Positions 6,371 through 14,149 of a stretch of 25,464 bases of DNA are shown piece by piece. Position 1 is the stretch's first letter, and each line of letters begins with the position of its first letter. The notes under the pieces were generated by a model that ran no database searches, was not told the origin of the DNA, and saw only the letters and a list, made by a program, of their open reading frames with translations. The stretch is from an uncultured Ruminococcus sp. (GTDB lineage: Bacteria; Bacillota; Clostridia; Oscillospirales; Ruminococcaceae): positions 1 to 25,464 of the forward strand of contig CABQIF010000017.1 in the NCBI GenBank assembly GCA_902464115.1, read 5' to 3'. The position numbers and the translations under genes were made by a program.

Positions 6371-6988
6371 TTGGCAAAACAACACTGGAAAGGCAGCGTC
6401 CTATTAGCACCTGTTCCACCGGTACTGGTTAGCTGTGGAACAATGGAACACCCCAATATCTTAACAATTGCATGGACAGGGGTTCTGAACACGCATCCGC
6501 CTATGGTTTCTATTTCTGTCCGTCCCACTCGCTATTCTTACCCGATTCTCATGGAACAACGAGAATTTGTCATCAACCTGCCGACTTCTGCGATGTGTCG
6601 GGAAACGGATTTCTGCGGCTGCCGGAGCGGAAAAGATATTGATAAATTTCAAGCCTGTCATTTTACCCCAGAACCAGCACAAACCGTTTCTGCTCCGCTG
6701 ATTGCAGAATGTCCGATCAGTCTGGAATGCAAAATTCAATCCACACAACTGCTCGGCACACATGAATTGATGCTGGCAGAAATTACAGCAGTCAACGTAG
6801 AAGAACGCTATGTGGACAGCAAAGGCAAGTTGAATTTACAACAAATGGGGCTGCTCGCCTACGCTCATGGGGAATATTTCTCGCTGGGCAGAAAATTAGG
6901 CGATTTTGGATATTCCGTCCGCAAGAAGAAAAAAGTTCCAAAACGAAACGGAACGCCCAAGCGTCCCCCATCCGGAACAAAAAAATGA
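6371..6988 (+). CDS. Flavin reductase-like FMN-binding protein
   Basis: This is a flavin reductase-like split-barrel (flavoredoxin/DIM6-NTAB) protein of 205 residues. Members bind FMN and reduce flavins or act as small electron carriers; the partner is unknown. Family features are the MAKQHWKGSVLLAPVPPVLV opening, ILTIAWTGVLNTHPPMVSIS at about 30-49, FVINLP at 66-71, and the CRETDFCGCRSGKDIDKF segment near 76-93. The start is TTG 6371, ten bases after a strong AAGGAGG; the family normally begins MAKQ, which supports it. The last 25 residues are very basic (RKKKKVPKRNGTPKR), an unusual tail that might bind nucleic acid or membrane. The stop overlaps the next gene in ATGA. No clear promoter is visible between the pyrE terminator and this gene. 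Confidence 0.88.
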   Translation: MAKQHWKGSVLLAPVPPVLVSCGTMEHPNILTIAWTGVLNTHPPMVSISVRPTRYSYPILMEQREFVINLPTSAMCRETDFCGCRSGKDIDKFQACHFTPEPAQTVSAPLIAECPISLECKIQSTQLLGTHELMLAEITAVNVEERYVDSKGKLNLQQMGLLAYAHGEYFSLGRKLGDFGYSVRKKKKVPKRNGTPKRPPSGTKK

Positions 6989-7476
6989 TGACCATTCGTC
7001 CTTATCAACCAGAAGATTGTGCCACGCTGGCAAGTTTATTCTTTCACACAGTACACACCATCAATGCAGCGGATTATTCCACAGAACAGTTACAAGTATG
7101 GGCAACTGGAACGGTTGACCTTGCCGCATGGAATACCGCTTTTCTGGCACATATCACAAACATTGCGGAAATTGAAACAACCATTGTGGGCTTTGCAGAC
7201 CGCACCCGTTCCGGCTATCTCGACCGCCTATTTGTCCACCACCAATATCAGCGGATGAGTGTTGCAACTGCACTTTGTGATGCACTGGAAGCCGATTTTT
7301 CCGGAGTAATTACCACACAGGCTTCTATCACTGCAAAACCATTTTTTGAACAGCGGGGATATCGGGTGCTCTGTTCCCAGCAAGTGGAACGGCAAGGTGT
7401 TTTTCTCACCAATTACCGCATAGAAAAACGCATTCTCCCCGAAAAATCCCCACAGAACGGAGTGACTTTATCATGA
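6985..7476 (+). CDS. GNAT-family N-acetyltransferase
   Basis: This 163-residue protein has the GNAT fold pattern: MMTIRPYQPEDCATLASLFF at the N-terminus, VGFADRTRSGYLDRLFVHHQ at about 68-87 (strands 4 and 5), and KPFFEQRGYRV at 118-128, typical of the YafP-type subfamily. GNAT enzymes transfer an acetyl group from acetyl-CoA to amines; the substrate is unknown. The acetyl-CoA loop is odd. Where relatives read YQRQGIA or similar, this one reads YQRMSVA (88-94), lacking the glycine of the R/Q-x-x-G-x-G/A motif. Starts overlap both neighbours by 4 nt (ATGA), and there is no good ribosome binding site, so translation is probably coupled to the flavin reductase gene. Confidence 0.85.
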   Translation: MMTIRPYQPEDCATLASLFFHTVHTINAADYSTEQLQVWATGTVDLAAWNTAFLAHITNIAEIETTIVGFADRTRSGYLDRLFVHHQYQRMSVATALCDALEADFSGVITTQASITAKPFFEQRGYRVLCSQQVERQGVFLTNYRIEKRILPEKSPQNGVTLS

Positions 7477-8078
7477 CAGACCGTTTAAAACAACAGCTGG
7501 ATTTCATCCTAGAAATCGACCAGGAAAAAAATATTCTCCGGCAAACCCACCTTTCCCACCATGGCAGACGAGAAAACGATGCGGAACACGCTTGGCATAT
7601 GACCATTATGGCATACCTGCTGAAAGAATACGCCAATGAACCCATCGACATCGCAAAAGTGATGATGATGTGCCTGCTGCACGATGTGGTAGAGATCGAC
7701 GCCGGCGACACCTACGCTTATGATGAAGTTGGCAAGCAGACCCAGCAGGCACGGGAAGCCGCTGCAAAAGAACGCATTTATTCGCTCCTGCCGGACGACC
7801 AGAAACAGGAATTACAGGCACTGTTTGACGAATTTGAAGCCCGGCAGACCCCTGAATCTAAATTTGCCCGTGCCATGGACAACTTACAGCCGCTCCTGCT
7901 CAACGACAGCAATCAGGGCAGCGACTGGAAAGAACATACTGTCACGGCAGAACAGGTCTACCAGCGGCAGAATCAAACGAAAGATGGTTCAGAAATCCTC
8001 TTTAATCTAACCGACCAGATTCTCCAAAAAAACATTGCAGACGGAAATCTGCCAGATGCCGTTCCGAAAATCTCGTAA
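7473..8078 (+). CDS. HD-domain nucleotidase (HDDC2/YfbR-like)
   Basis: This 201-residue HD-superfamily phosphohydrolase resembles the HDDC2/YfbR group, which removes the 5'-phosphate from (deoxy)nucleoside monophosphates. The metal-binding residues are visible: His39 in NDAEHAWHM, His70-Asp71 in CLLHDVVEIDAGD, and Asp135 in RAMDNLQPLLLND. The opening SHHGRRENDAEHAWH is characteristic of the group. The ATG at 7473 overlaps the acetyltransferase stop (ATGA), with GGAG upstream, so the three genes form one transcript. The substrate cannot be read from sequence. No terminator is visible before the next promoter. Confidence 0.88.
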   Translation: MTDRLKQQLDFILEIDQEKNILRQTHLSHHGRRENDAEHAWHMTIMAYLLKEYANEPIDIAKVMMMCLLHDVVEIDAGDTYAYDEVGKQTQQAREAAAKERIYSLLPDDQKQELQALFDEFEARQTPESKFARAMDNLQPLLLNDSNQGSDWKEHTVTAEQVYQRQNQTKDGSEILFNLTDQILQKNIADGNLPDAVPKIS

Positions 8079-8095
8079 TTTTGCACAAAAATCAA

Positions 8096-8125
8096 TTGAC
8101 AACCGCACACAGATTATGCTATAAT
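8096..8125 (+). promoter_or_regulatory. Strong promoter of the TPR-DUF3784-Nudix unit
   Basis: Consensus TTGACA (8096-8101), an 18-nt spacer and perfect TATAAT (8120-8125), preceded by TGC. Both boxes match the sigma-A consensus exactly. The leader of about 70 nt is A/T-rich and holds no stable structure I can see. Confidence 0.88.
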
Positions 8126-8200
8126 AGAAAAAGCAGTGAAATTTCCCTGCCTTTCCATGAAAAAAATTTTTAAATTACCGTTGAAAAGGAGTAACCCCTC

Positions 8201-9268
8201 ATGGCAAAAACAATTGATGAAATCGTAGCAGAAGCAAAAAGCGGCTTAACCGGTGAAAGCAATGTCGATATGGTTCATCTGGAACATATCGTAGAAGAAT
8301 ATGCTGGCACAGAAATCGGAAAAGAAGTGGAAAGCCGGATGTCCGACCTTGCTTATGAAATTCTTCCAGATGAGAAAAAAGAAAAAATTGCAAAAATGCT
8401 GTATATTGACGGCAAACGGATGGACAAGGTTTTCGCAGAAGCCGTTGAACTGGTCAACCAGAAAAAAACCAAGGAAGCTTTCAAGCTGACCGAAGCCCTC
8501 TATACAAAGATCTGCATCAACTTCCGGGAAACGGAAGAACAGTTGTACTTGAGCATGCGGAACACGCTGGAACATCAGCTGTATCTGTTCTTCTATCATC
8601 CGTCTAAGAAACTGGTTCGTGCTCCGTTTGACCTGTGTGCAATGGTGATGCTGCACGGCTATGTACTGCTGGATCTCGGCAGAGCAGAGGAAGCTGTTTC
8701 CGTTCTGGAAGATGCGATTCGCTACAATCCGCTGAATCCAGACCCGTATTTTGAAATGGCAGAATGCTATAAGTATCTGAAGCAGCCGGAAGATTTGCTC
8801 GGCGTAACCAAGGAAACCCTTGCCGTTGCCACTACACCGGTAACACTCTCCAGATGCTATTGCAATCTCGGTTACTACTGCATTGAAAAGAAAGACTATG
8901 ACAGTGCCGTTTGCTTCTATTATGAAAGCTTGATCTATGCCGACCATCCGGGCGTACAGGCAGAATTACACCACATTCACACCATCACCCAGAAAAAGAT
9001 TGTTCCGCCGACCAGAGAAGAAGTCAACAAGGCATTTGAAAAGTACGGCATGGAACCGGGTGCAAGCAAGGAAGTGGTTGGTGTTGCTGCCGCTCTGGCA
9101 AAGGAAGCCATCGAAAAGAAAGACCTGTCCGGCTCACAGTTCTATCTGCTTGTTGTTTACAGCCTGACCAATGACCCAGAAGTGAAGGAACTGCTGGAAA
9201 AGGTTTCCCCGAAGAAAAAGGCTGCCAAAACAGAAGCAGGTGAAAAGCCGATCACACAGACCAAATAA
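8201..9268 (+). CDS. TPR-repeat protein of unknown function
   Basis: This 355-residue soluble protein has an AAAAGGAG site and ATG 8201. Residues 1-70 are acidic and helical (MAKTIDEIVAEAKSGL onward). Residues 75-135 form further helices. TPR-like hairpins are seen at about 147-180 (GYVLLDLGRAEEAVSVLEDA), 181-214 and 217-250 (LGYYCIEKKDYDSAVCFYYE). The C-terminus (about 330-355) is Lys/Glu-rich and disordered-looking. There is no signal peptide or membrane segment, so it is cytoplasmic and probably a protein-interaction scaffold. The near-consensus promoter and good ribosome binding site suggest high expression. It leads a unit with a DUF3784 membrane protein and a Nudix hydrolase; no shared function is evident. 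Confidence 0.85.
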   Translation: MAKTIDEIVAEAKSGLTGESNVDMVHLEHIVEEYAGTEIGKEVESRMSDLAYEILPDEKKEKIAKMLYIDGKRMDKVFAEAVELVNQKKTKEAFKLTEALYTKICINFRETEEQLYLSMRNTLEHQLYLFFYHPSKKLVRAPFDLCAMVMLHGYVLLDLGRAEEAVSVLEDAIRYNPLNPDPYFEMAECYKYLKQPEDLLGVTKETLAVATTPVTLSRCYCNLGYYCIEKKDYDSAVCFYYESLIYADHPGVQAELHHIHTITQKKIVPPTREEVNKAFEKYGMEPGASKEVVGVAAALAKEAIEKKDLSGSQFYLLVVYSLTNDPEVKELLEKVSPKKKAAKTEAGEKPITQTK

Positions 9269-9298
9269 TCCCGTTTCTACACAAAAAGGAGTGGTGAA

Positions 9299-9649
9299 AT
9301 GGGCGATTGGATTGGATTCAGCATCATACTGCTTTTCTCCATTGGTTGTTATGTGCTATCTGGATTCTTCCTGCACGGAAAAGGTGCATGTTTGATTGCC
9401 GGATATAACACCATGTCCAAAAAAGAACAAGAACAATACGACCAGAAAAAGCTTTGCCGCTCTGCTGGCTACGGCACGCTCATCATCGGAATGGCATTGA
9501 CTTTGCTATCGTGTGTGATTCTGCTGACAGAAATCATTCCCGTTCTGCCGGAATGGATGCTAACCGCTGGTTACATCGGCTCTTGCAGCATTGTAGCACT
9601 GGTTGTGTTGGGCTGTTTGCTGTTCAGCAATACCAAAGCAAAAAAATAA
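9299..9649 (+). CDS. DUF3784 small membrane protein
   Basis: This 116-residue protein has three predicted membrane segments at about 5-25, 58-80 and 88-110. The stretch between the first two carries the DUF3784 signature GKGACLIAGYNTMSKKEQ, then YDQKKLCR (27-54). DUF3784 proteins are common in Firmicutes and have no established role. An AAAAAGGAG site precedes ATG 9299, 30 nt after the TPR gene. The short C-terminal tail KAKK is basic and likely cytoplasmic. Confidence 0.88.
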   Translation: MGDWIGFSIILLFSIGCYVLSGFFLHGKGACLIAGYNTMSKKEQEQYDQKKLCRSAGYGTLIIGMALTLLSCVILLTEIIPVLPEWMLTAGYIGSCSIVALVVLGCLLFSNTKAKK

Positions 9650-9658
9650 TCAATCGTG

Positions 9659-9674
9659 TCCGCAGTCGTGCGGA
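9659..9674 (+). other. Small hairpin before the Nudix gene
   Basis: TCCGCA-GTCG-TGCGGA is a 6-bp perfect stem with a 4-nt loop, between the DUF3784 stop and the AGGAGG of the Nudix gene. It has no T-run, so it is probably not a terminator. It could be an RNA processing or stability site. Confidence 0.35.
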
Positions 9675-9692
9675 ACATCAGGAGGACTTACC

Positions 9693-10196
9693 ATGGAACA
9701 ATGGGATATTTACGATGAAAACAAACAGAAAACCGGACGGACGATGAACCGCAATGACTGGAATATGCAGCCGGGCGATTTTCACCTGACGGTACTGGGC
9801 GTATTACGCCGTCCAGATGGTACTTACCTGATTACCCGCCGCAGAATGGACAAAGAATGGGCACCGGGCTGCTGGGAAGTACCGGGCGGCGGTGTTCGTG
9901 CCGGAGAATCTGCCGAAGATGCTGTAAAACGAGAAATCTTAGAAGAAACTGGCGTGGATGTTTCTAACGCAGATGGCGGCTATGTTTTCTCCTACAAGCG
10001 AGTAAATCCAGAAGAGAAAAACAACTATTTTGTTGACATCTTCCGCTATACCATGGATATTCCGGATTCTGCTGTACATACACAGAAACGGGAAGTCATG
10101 GAATATGCGTTTGCAACGCTGAAACAGATTCAGGAATACGGAAAACAAGGCGTATTCCTGCACTACGACAGCATCAAGCAGGTATTTACCGACTAA
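9693..10196 (+). CDS. Nudix hydrolase
   Basis: This 167-residue Nudix protein cleaves nucleoside diphosphates linked to another moiety. The complete Nudix box GGVRAGESAEDAVKR-EILEETGV (about 69-91) fits G-x5-E-x7-R-E-U-x-E-E-x-G-U. The N-terminus MEQWDIYDENKQKTGRTMNR resembles the YfcD/isopentenyl isomerase-like branch. The ATG at 9693 follows AGGAGG by 7 nt. A longer frame to 9603 is rejected because it overlaps DUF3784. The substrate is unknown. It is the last gene of its unit and is followed by a strong bidirectional terminator. Confidence 0.92.
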   Translation: MEQWDIYDENKQKTGRTMNRNDWNMQPGDFHLTVLGVLRRPDGTYLITRRRMDKEWAPGCWEVPGGGVRAGESAEDAVKREILEETGVDVSNADGGYVFSYKRVNPEEKNNYFVDIFRYTMDIPDSAVHTQKREVMEYAFATLKQIQEYGKQGVFLHYDSIKQVFTD

Positions 10197-10220
10197 TTTT
10201 ATATTCACAACAACCATACA

Positions 10221-10264
10221 AAAAACGGACAGGATGACGATTTCATGCCATCTTGTCCGTTTTT
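10221..10264. terminator. Bidirectional terminator between Nudix (+) and hemW (-)
   Basis: AAAAACGGACAGGATG pairs with CATCTTGTCCGTTTTT over 16 bp (one G-U) around a 12-nt loop. The arms end in A and T runs, so it can work in both directions. It ends 9 nt from the hemW stop. Confidence 0.92.
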
Positions 10265-10272
10265 CTGTCTAT

Positions 10273-11358
10273 TTATAAAATCTCTGCTAAAATCGCATTG
10301 GATACCAGACACCCTTGTGGGGTCAATGCCACACGATCATCCAAAAATTCTACCAGCCCACCAGCTGCATACCGCTGTAACTTTTGCAGCTGTTCCGGAT
10401 GCAGCCAGCTGCATGGAATTCCCTTCCGCAGCCGCAGCCCCAGCAAGATCTGTTCTTCTCGGGTACAAGGGTTGTCATCTTCCAATGCTGTCGGCTGGGT
10501 TGCTGCCGCACAGAACGCCTGCAAATCCGAGGGCACATAAAACCGCTTTCCACCATAGCAGGAATGGGCAGATGCCCCAAACCCCAAATACGGTTCACAG
10601 TTCCAATACTTGCAGTTATGCCGGCTCTCATAGCCTGCTTTTGCAAAGTTGGAGATTTCATATTGCAAGAAACCAGCTGCTTGTAAGGTTTCCACCGTCT
10701 GCAAATAAAAATCTGCGGTTGTATCTTCATCCGGCAGCTGCTGCACCCAGTTCATGGATGCAAACGGTGTTTCCGGCTCTACTTTTAACAGATAAGCTGA
10801 AATATGCTGAATGGGTAAGGCTGTCAATTGTGTCAAAGTATCCTGTAATTCTGCTGTTGTCTGTTTGGGCAATGCCAACATGACATCGCAGGACAGATTC
10901 TGAAATCCGGCTGCTGCTGCCTGCTCTACTGTTTCGATTGCGGTTTTGGCATCATGCAGCCGTCCCAAGCGTTTCAACTGCACATCAGAAAGCGACTGCA
11001 CACCAATGGAAAGCCGATTGATGCCAATTTCTCGCAGCTGCCGCAGTGTTTCACGATTGACCGTTGCCGGATTGCATTCCAATGTAATTTCGGGCTGCTG
11101 GAGAGAAACCGTTTCAGAAATCGTCTGCAAAATCTTCTCCAACAGAGAAACAGGCAGCAGGGACGGCGTTCCGCCACCAAAATAAATCGTATCTACTGGC
11201 AAATCGGTTTGCATCTGCCGCAAGAACCGACAAAGAGCCATTCCATACTGTTCGATTCGCTCTGCTGTCTGCGGAACGGAATAGAAATCACAATAGGGAC
11301 ACTTCCGCACGCAAAACGGAACGTGAATATAAATCCCCAGCGTGGATTCACTCGGCAT
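10273..11358 (-). CDS. hemW: Radical SAM heme chaperone HemW
   Basis: HemW binds heme and delivers it to target proteins; older annotations call it oxygen-independent coproporphyrinogen III oxidase. Its 361 residues include the radical SAM cluster motif Cys16-x3-Cys20-x2-Cys23 followed by xPhe25 (CVRKCPYCDF), the GGGTPS motif near 61-66, LECNPATV, and SIGVQSLSD. The RHNCKYW segment in the C-terminal half is the HNxxYW motif seen in HemW. The length is shorter than true HemN (about 450), which supports HemW. The start overlaps the zinc-ribbon gene by 11 nt and lacks a strong ribosome binding site, so translation is probably coupled. The lepA-hemW neighbourhood is conserved in Firmicutes. Confidence 0.93.
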   Translation of the reverse strand: MPSESTLGIYIHVPFCVRKCPYCDFYSVPQTAERIEQYGMALCRFLRQMQTDLPVDTIYFGGGTPSLLPVSLLEKILQTISETVSLQQPEITLECNPATVNRETLRQLREIGINRLSIGVQSLSDVQLKRLGRLHDAKTAIETVEQAAAAGFQNLSCDVMLALPKQTTAELQDTLTQLTALPIQHISAYLLKVEPETPFASMNWVQQLPDEDTTADFYLQTVETLQAAGFLQYEISNFAKAGYESRHNCKYWNCEPYLGFGASAHSCYGGKRFYVPSDLQAFCAAATQPTALEDDNPCTREEQILLGLRLRKGIPCSWLHPEQLQKLQRYAAGGLVEFLDDRVALTPQGCLVSNAILAEIL

Positions 11359-11683
11359 CGTTCCGCACCACTTTGGTCAACGGACAGAAAAATGCATCAA
11401 ATAGCATCGAAAGCAGCCATGCTACTATAATCGTTCCTGCCATAATCAAATATGCCTTGGCATCGCTACTTTCAATGAAATAGGTTACAAATACAATGAT
11501 AATTGCAACCACCATCAGCACCATCCGGACAATGGCAGAGGTTTTGCCGTTGACGACCCGTCTGCCGCAGGCTTTGCAGACTCTGCCTTTGGTGTTCATG
11601 TTGCCGGCAAGGGCTTTGGTCAGGGGATTAAAAGACTTTTTGCCACAATAAGGGCAATCATAAATCGAATGTTTTTCCGCCAT
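11348..11683 (-). CDS. Zinc-ribbon membrane protein, unknown function
   Basis: This 111-residue protein has an N-terminal zinc ribbon with Cys10-x2-Cys13 (CPYC) and Cys36-x2-Cys39 (CKAC), then two membrane segments at about 51-70 and 77-98. The short acidic hinge ESSD between the segments suggests both ends are cytoplasmic. An AAAGGA site precedes ATG 11683, 17 nt after the lepA stop, and the gene overlaps hemW by 11 nt. It is therefore locked into the lepA-hemW transcript. I do not recognise a named family. Confidence 0.82.
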   Translation of the reverse strand: MAEKHSIYDCPYCGKKSFNPLTKALAGNMNTKGRVCKACGRRVVNGKTSAIVRMVLMVVAIIIVFVTYFIESSDAKAYLIMAGTIIVAWLLSMLFDAFFCPLTKVVRNDAE

Positions 11684-11700
11684 AAGAGTTCCTTTCTCTA

Positions 11701-13500
11701 TTATTCTTCATCCAGTTTCAGCACGCTCATGAAAGCTTCCTGCGGAACTTCTACTGTACCCAGCTGCCGCATCCGCTTCTTGCCTTCCTTTTGCTTCTCC
11801 AGCAGCTTCTTCTTTCTGGTAATGTCACCGCCGTAGCACTTCGCCAAGACATCCTTCCGCATTGCCTTAATCGTTTCTCTTGCGATAATCTTTCCGCCAA
11901 TGGCTGCCTGTACTGGTACTTCAAACAGCTGCCGTGGAATGTTTTCCTTCAGCTTTTCCACAATCTTTCTTGCCCGTTCATACGCCTTATCCTTGTGAAT
12001 GATAAACGACAGAGCGTCAATTACATCGCCATTCAGCAGAATATCCAGCTTGACCAGCTGAGAAGCTGCATAACCCGTCACTTCATAATCAAAAGATGCA
12101 TAGCCTTTTGTACGAGATTTCAACACATCAAAGAAATCATATACAATTTCATTCAGCGGCAAGTGATACTTCAATGATACACGGGTATCATCCAAATACT
12201 GCATATCCAGAAATACCCCACGCCGATTCTGGCACAGTTCCATAACGTTGCCTACATAGTCCGGCGGTGTCAGGATTTCTGCCTTCACCATCGGTTCTTC
12301 TGCCAACTGAATCAAAGCTGGGTCTGGATAGTTGGTCGGGTTGTCAATCATCTCTACATCCCCGTTTGTCATCGTAACCCGATAAATAACAGATGGTGCA
12401 GTGGTAATCAAGTCTAGATTATATTCCCGTTCCAGCCGTTCCTGAATGATTTCCATATGCAGCAATCCCAGGAATCCACAACGGAATCCAAAGCCCAGTG
12501 CAATGGAGGTTTCCGGTTCAAAGGACAGCGACGCATCATTCAGCTGCAACTTCTCCAGTGCTTCCCGCAAATCGCCATACTTTGCACCATCTGCCGGATA
12601 GATACCAGAGAACACCATTGGATTGACTTTCCGATAACCCGGCAGCGGTTCTGCACAAGGATTGTCTGCCAGTGTCACCGTGTCACCAACTTGTGTATCG
12701 CCAATGCTCTTAATGGAGGCGGACAGATAGCCAACTTCGCCGGCAGAAAGCTGTCCAACATTCACCAACCGTTTTGTATCCATATAGCCAGCTTCTACAA
12801 TGGTAAATTCTGCACCGGTTGCCATCAGGCGAATGGTATCGCCGACTTTCACCGTTCCCTCTTTGACACGAATATAAATCACAACGCCCTTATAGGCATC
12901 ATAATAGCTGTCGAAAATCAGGGCTTTCAGCGGTGCGTTCGGGTCGCCATTTGGGGCAGGAATATCCGTGACAATGCGTTCCATCACTTCGCCGATGTTG
13001 ATGCCCTCTTTGGCGGAAATCCGTGGAGCATCCATTGCTGGAATTCCAATGACGCTTTCAATTTCCTGACAAACCCGTTCCGGGTCAGCTGCCGGCAGGT
13101 CAATCTTATTGACAACTGGAACGACTTCCAAATCATGTTCAATTGCCAGATAGGTATTTGCCAAGGTCTGAGCCTCAATGCCCTGCGAAGCATCGACAAC
13201 CAGAATTGCCCCCTCACAGGCTGCCAGACTTCTGGATACTTCATAGTTAAAGTCCACGTGTCCCGGCGTATCAATCAGGTTAAACACATACGTTTTCCCG
13301 TCTTTTGCCTTGTAATTCAGGCGGACAGCACGGGCTTTGATGGTAATGCCCCGTTCCCGTTCGATGTCCATATTGTCCAGAATCTGTTCTTCCATGTCCC
13401 GCTTTGCAACCGTAAAAGTCTGTTCGAGAATCCGGTCTGCCAGTGTGGATTTTCCGTGGTCAATATGGGCGATAATGCAAAAATTCCGAATTTGTTCCAT
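11701..13500 (-). CDS. lepA: Elongation factor 4 (ribosomal back-translocase LepA)
   Basis: LepA is a translational GTPase that binds ribosomes under stress and acts in elongation or ribosome biogenesis. The 599-residue length is typical. G motifs are visible: AHIDHGKST (11-19), DTPGH (77-81), NKID (131-134). GITIKARAVRL is the switch region, and GFRCGFLGLLHMEIIQERLE is the EF-G-like domain signature. The LepA-specific C-terminal domain contains KAYERARKIVEKLKENIPRQ, then AIGGKIIARETIKAMRKDVLAKCYGGD. The start ATG 13500 has an AAGGAG site; an in-frame start at 13569 is rejected because it would overlap the upstream gene and lacks that spacing. It lies 26 nt downstream of the YcxB-like gene. 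Confidence 0.97.
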   Translation of the reverse strand: MEQIRNFCIIAHIDHGKSTLADRILEQTFTVAKRDMEEQILDNMDIERERGITIKARAVRLNYKAKDGKTYVFNLIDTPGHVDFNYEVSRSLAACEGAILVVDASQGIEAQTLANTYLAIEHDLEVVPVVNKIDLPAADPERVCQEIESVIGIPAMDAPRISAKEGINIGEVMERIVTDIPAPNGDPNAPLKALIFDSYYDAYKGVVIYIRVKEGTVKVGDTIRLMATGAEFTIVEAGYMDTKRLVNVGQLSAGEVGYLSASIKSIGDTQVGDTVTLADNPCAEPLPGYRKVNPMVFSGIYPADGAKYGDLREALEKLQLNDASLSFEPETSIALGFGFRCGFLGLLHMEIIQERLEREYNLDLITTAPSVIYRVTMTNGDVEMIDNPTNYPDPALIQLAEEPMVKAEILTPPDYVGNVMELCQNRRGVFLDMQYLDDTRVSLKYHLPLNEIVYDFFDVLKSRTKGYASFDYEVTGYAASQLVKLDILLNGDVIDALSFIIHKDKAYERARKIVEKLKENIPRQLFEVPVQAAIGGKIIARETIKAMRKDVLAKCYGGDITRKKKLLEKQKEGKKRMRQLGTVEVPQEAFMSVLKLDEE

Positions 13501-13526
13501 GCTATTTGATTCTCCTTGTCGTTGGT

Positions 13527-14066
13527 TCAGCGAATGCCTTTGCAGTGTGCCAGCTTTTCTTGCAGGCACGCCATGACTTGCACGTCATCATTTGGCTGAA
13601 ATGCATTCCGCTTTAAAATATAAGTGCTGTTCGTGGATTTTACATACAGGAAAAAATAAGTGTCATCCTGTAAAAATCGAGTAATATCCGTATAGGGCAA
13701 CTGCAAATCTCTGCCATCTGGAATGCCTTCATCCCGAATTTTCAGCATCTGTGGCTGAAAATAATAGTGATTGATGAGCGGTGCAGACGAATTGCAGAGC
13801 TGCTGCGTGACTTGTTTCAATACTTTTTTGTTGCTCCAGATGGGCATGATCAGCAAAAATCCGGCAACCAGTGCACAGAATAGAATCCCATAGAAATAGC
13901 TTTGTATCCATGTTCCGATTACAAACAAATAGCCGATTTGCCAAATTGCACCCAGTAAAAAAAGTCCGGCAATGAGATAACGGGCAAGTTGCCCATGTTT
14001 ATTCATTGCCTTTTGCATTGCCATCACAGCCGGCACTGTGACTTCTGTTTTATTTTCCAGTATCAT
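13527..14066 (-). CDS. YcxB-like membrane protein
   Basis: This 179-residue protein has two membrane segments (about 31-53 and 57-76) and a C-terminal soluble domain of the YcxB type, a small beta-rich module (NHYYFQPQMLKIRD, then LPYTDITRFLQDD and YILKRNAFQ). YcxB-like proteins are common in Firmicutes and have no known biochemical role. The ATG at 14066 lies 8 nt after AAAGGAG; an in-frame GTG three codons upstream falls on the ribosome binding site and is rejected. A promoter lies just upstream. The gene ends 26 nt before lepA, so it is probably the first gene of that transcript. Confidence 0.8.
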   Translation of the reverse strand: MILENKTEVTVPAVMAMQKAMNKHGQLARYLIAGLFLLGAIWQIGYLFVIGTWIQSYFYGILFCALVAGFLLIMPIWSNKKVLKQVTQQLCNSSAPLINHYYFQPQMLKIRDEGIPDGRDLQLPYTDITRFLQDDTYFFLYVKSTNSTYILKRNAFQPNDDVQVMACLQEKLAHCKGIR

Positions 14067-14098
14067 TGTGCACACTCCTTTCGGGTTCTGTGATTGTT

Positions 14099-14128
14099 AT
14101 TATAGCACATTTTCCCGTTTCTTGTAAA
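14099..14128 (-). promoter_or_regulatory. Promoter of the YcxB-like-lepA-hemW unit
   Basis: On the minus strand TTTACA (14128-14123), an 18-nt spacer and perfect TATAAT (14104-14099) preceded by TGC. It lies between the HxlR regulator stop and the YcxB-like gene. Confidence 0.72.
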
Positions 14129-14149
14129 GTATCAATCACAAATCTGCGT

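Noticed and set aside
5411..6385. Minus-strand 324-codon ORF across pyrE
   Set aside because: It is antisense to the clear nadE end and pyrE. Its translation has no recognisable domain and it would cross the pyrE terminator.
12457..13509. Plus-strand 350-codon ORF antisense to lepA
   Set aside because: It is Cys/Phe/Asn-rich with no domain and no ribosome binding site, and it lies opposite a certain gene.
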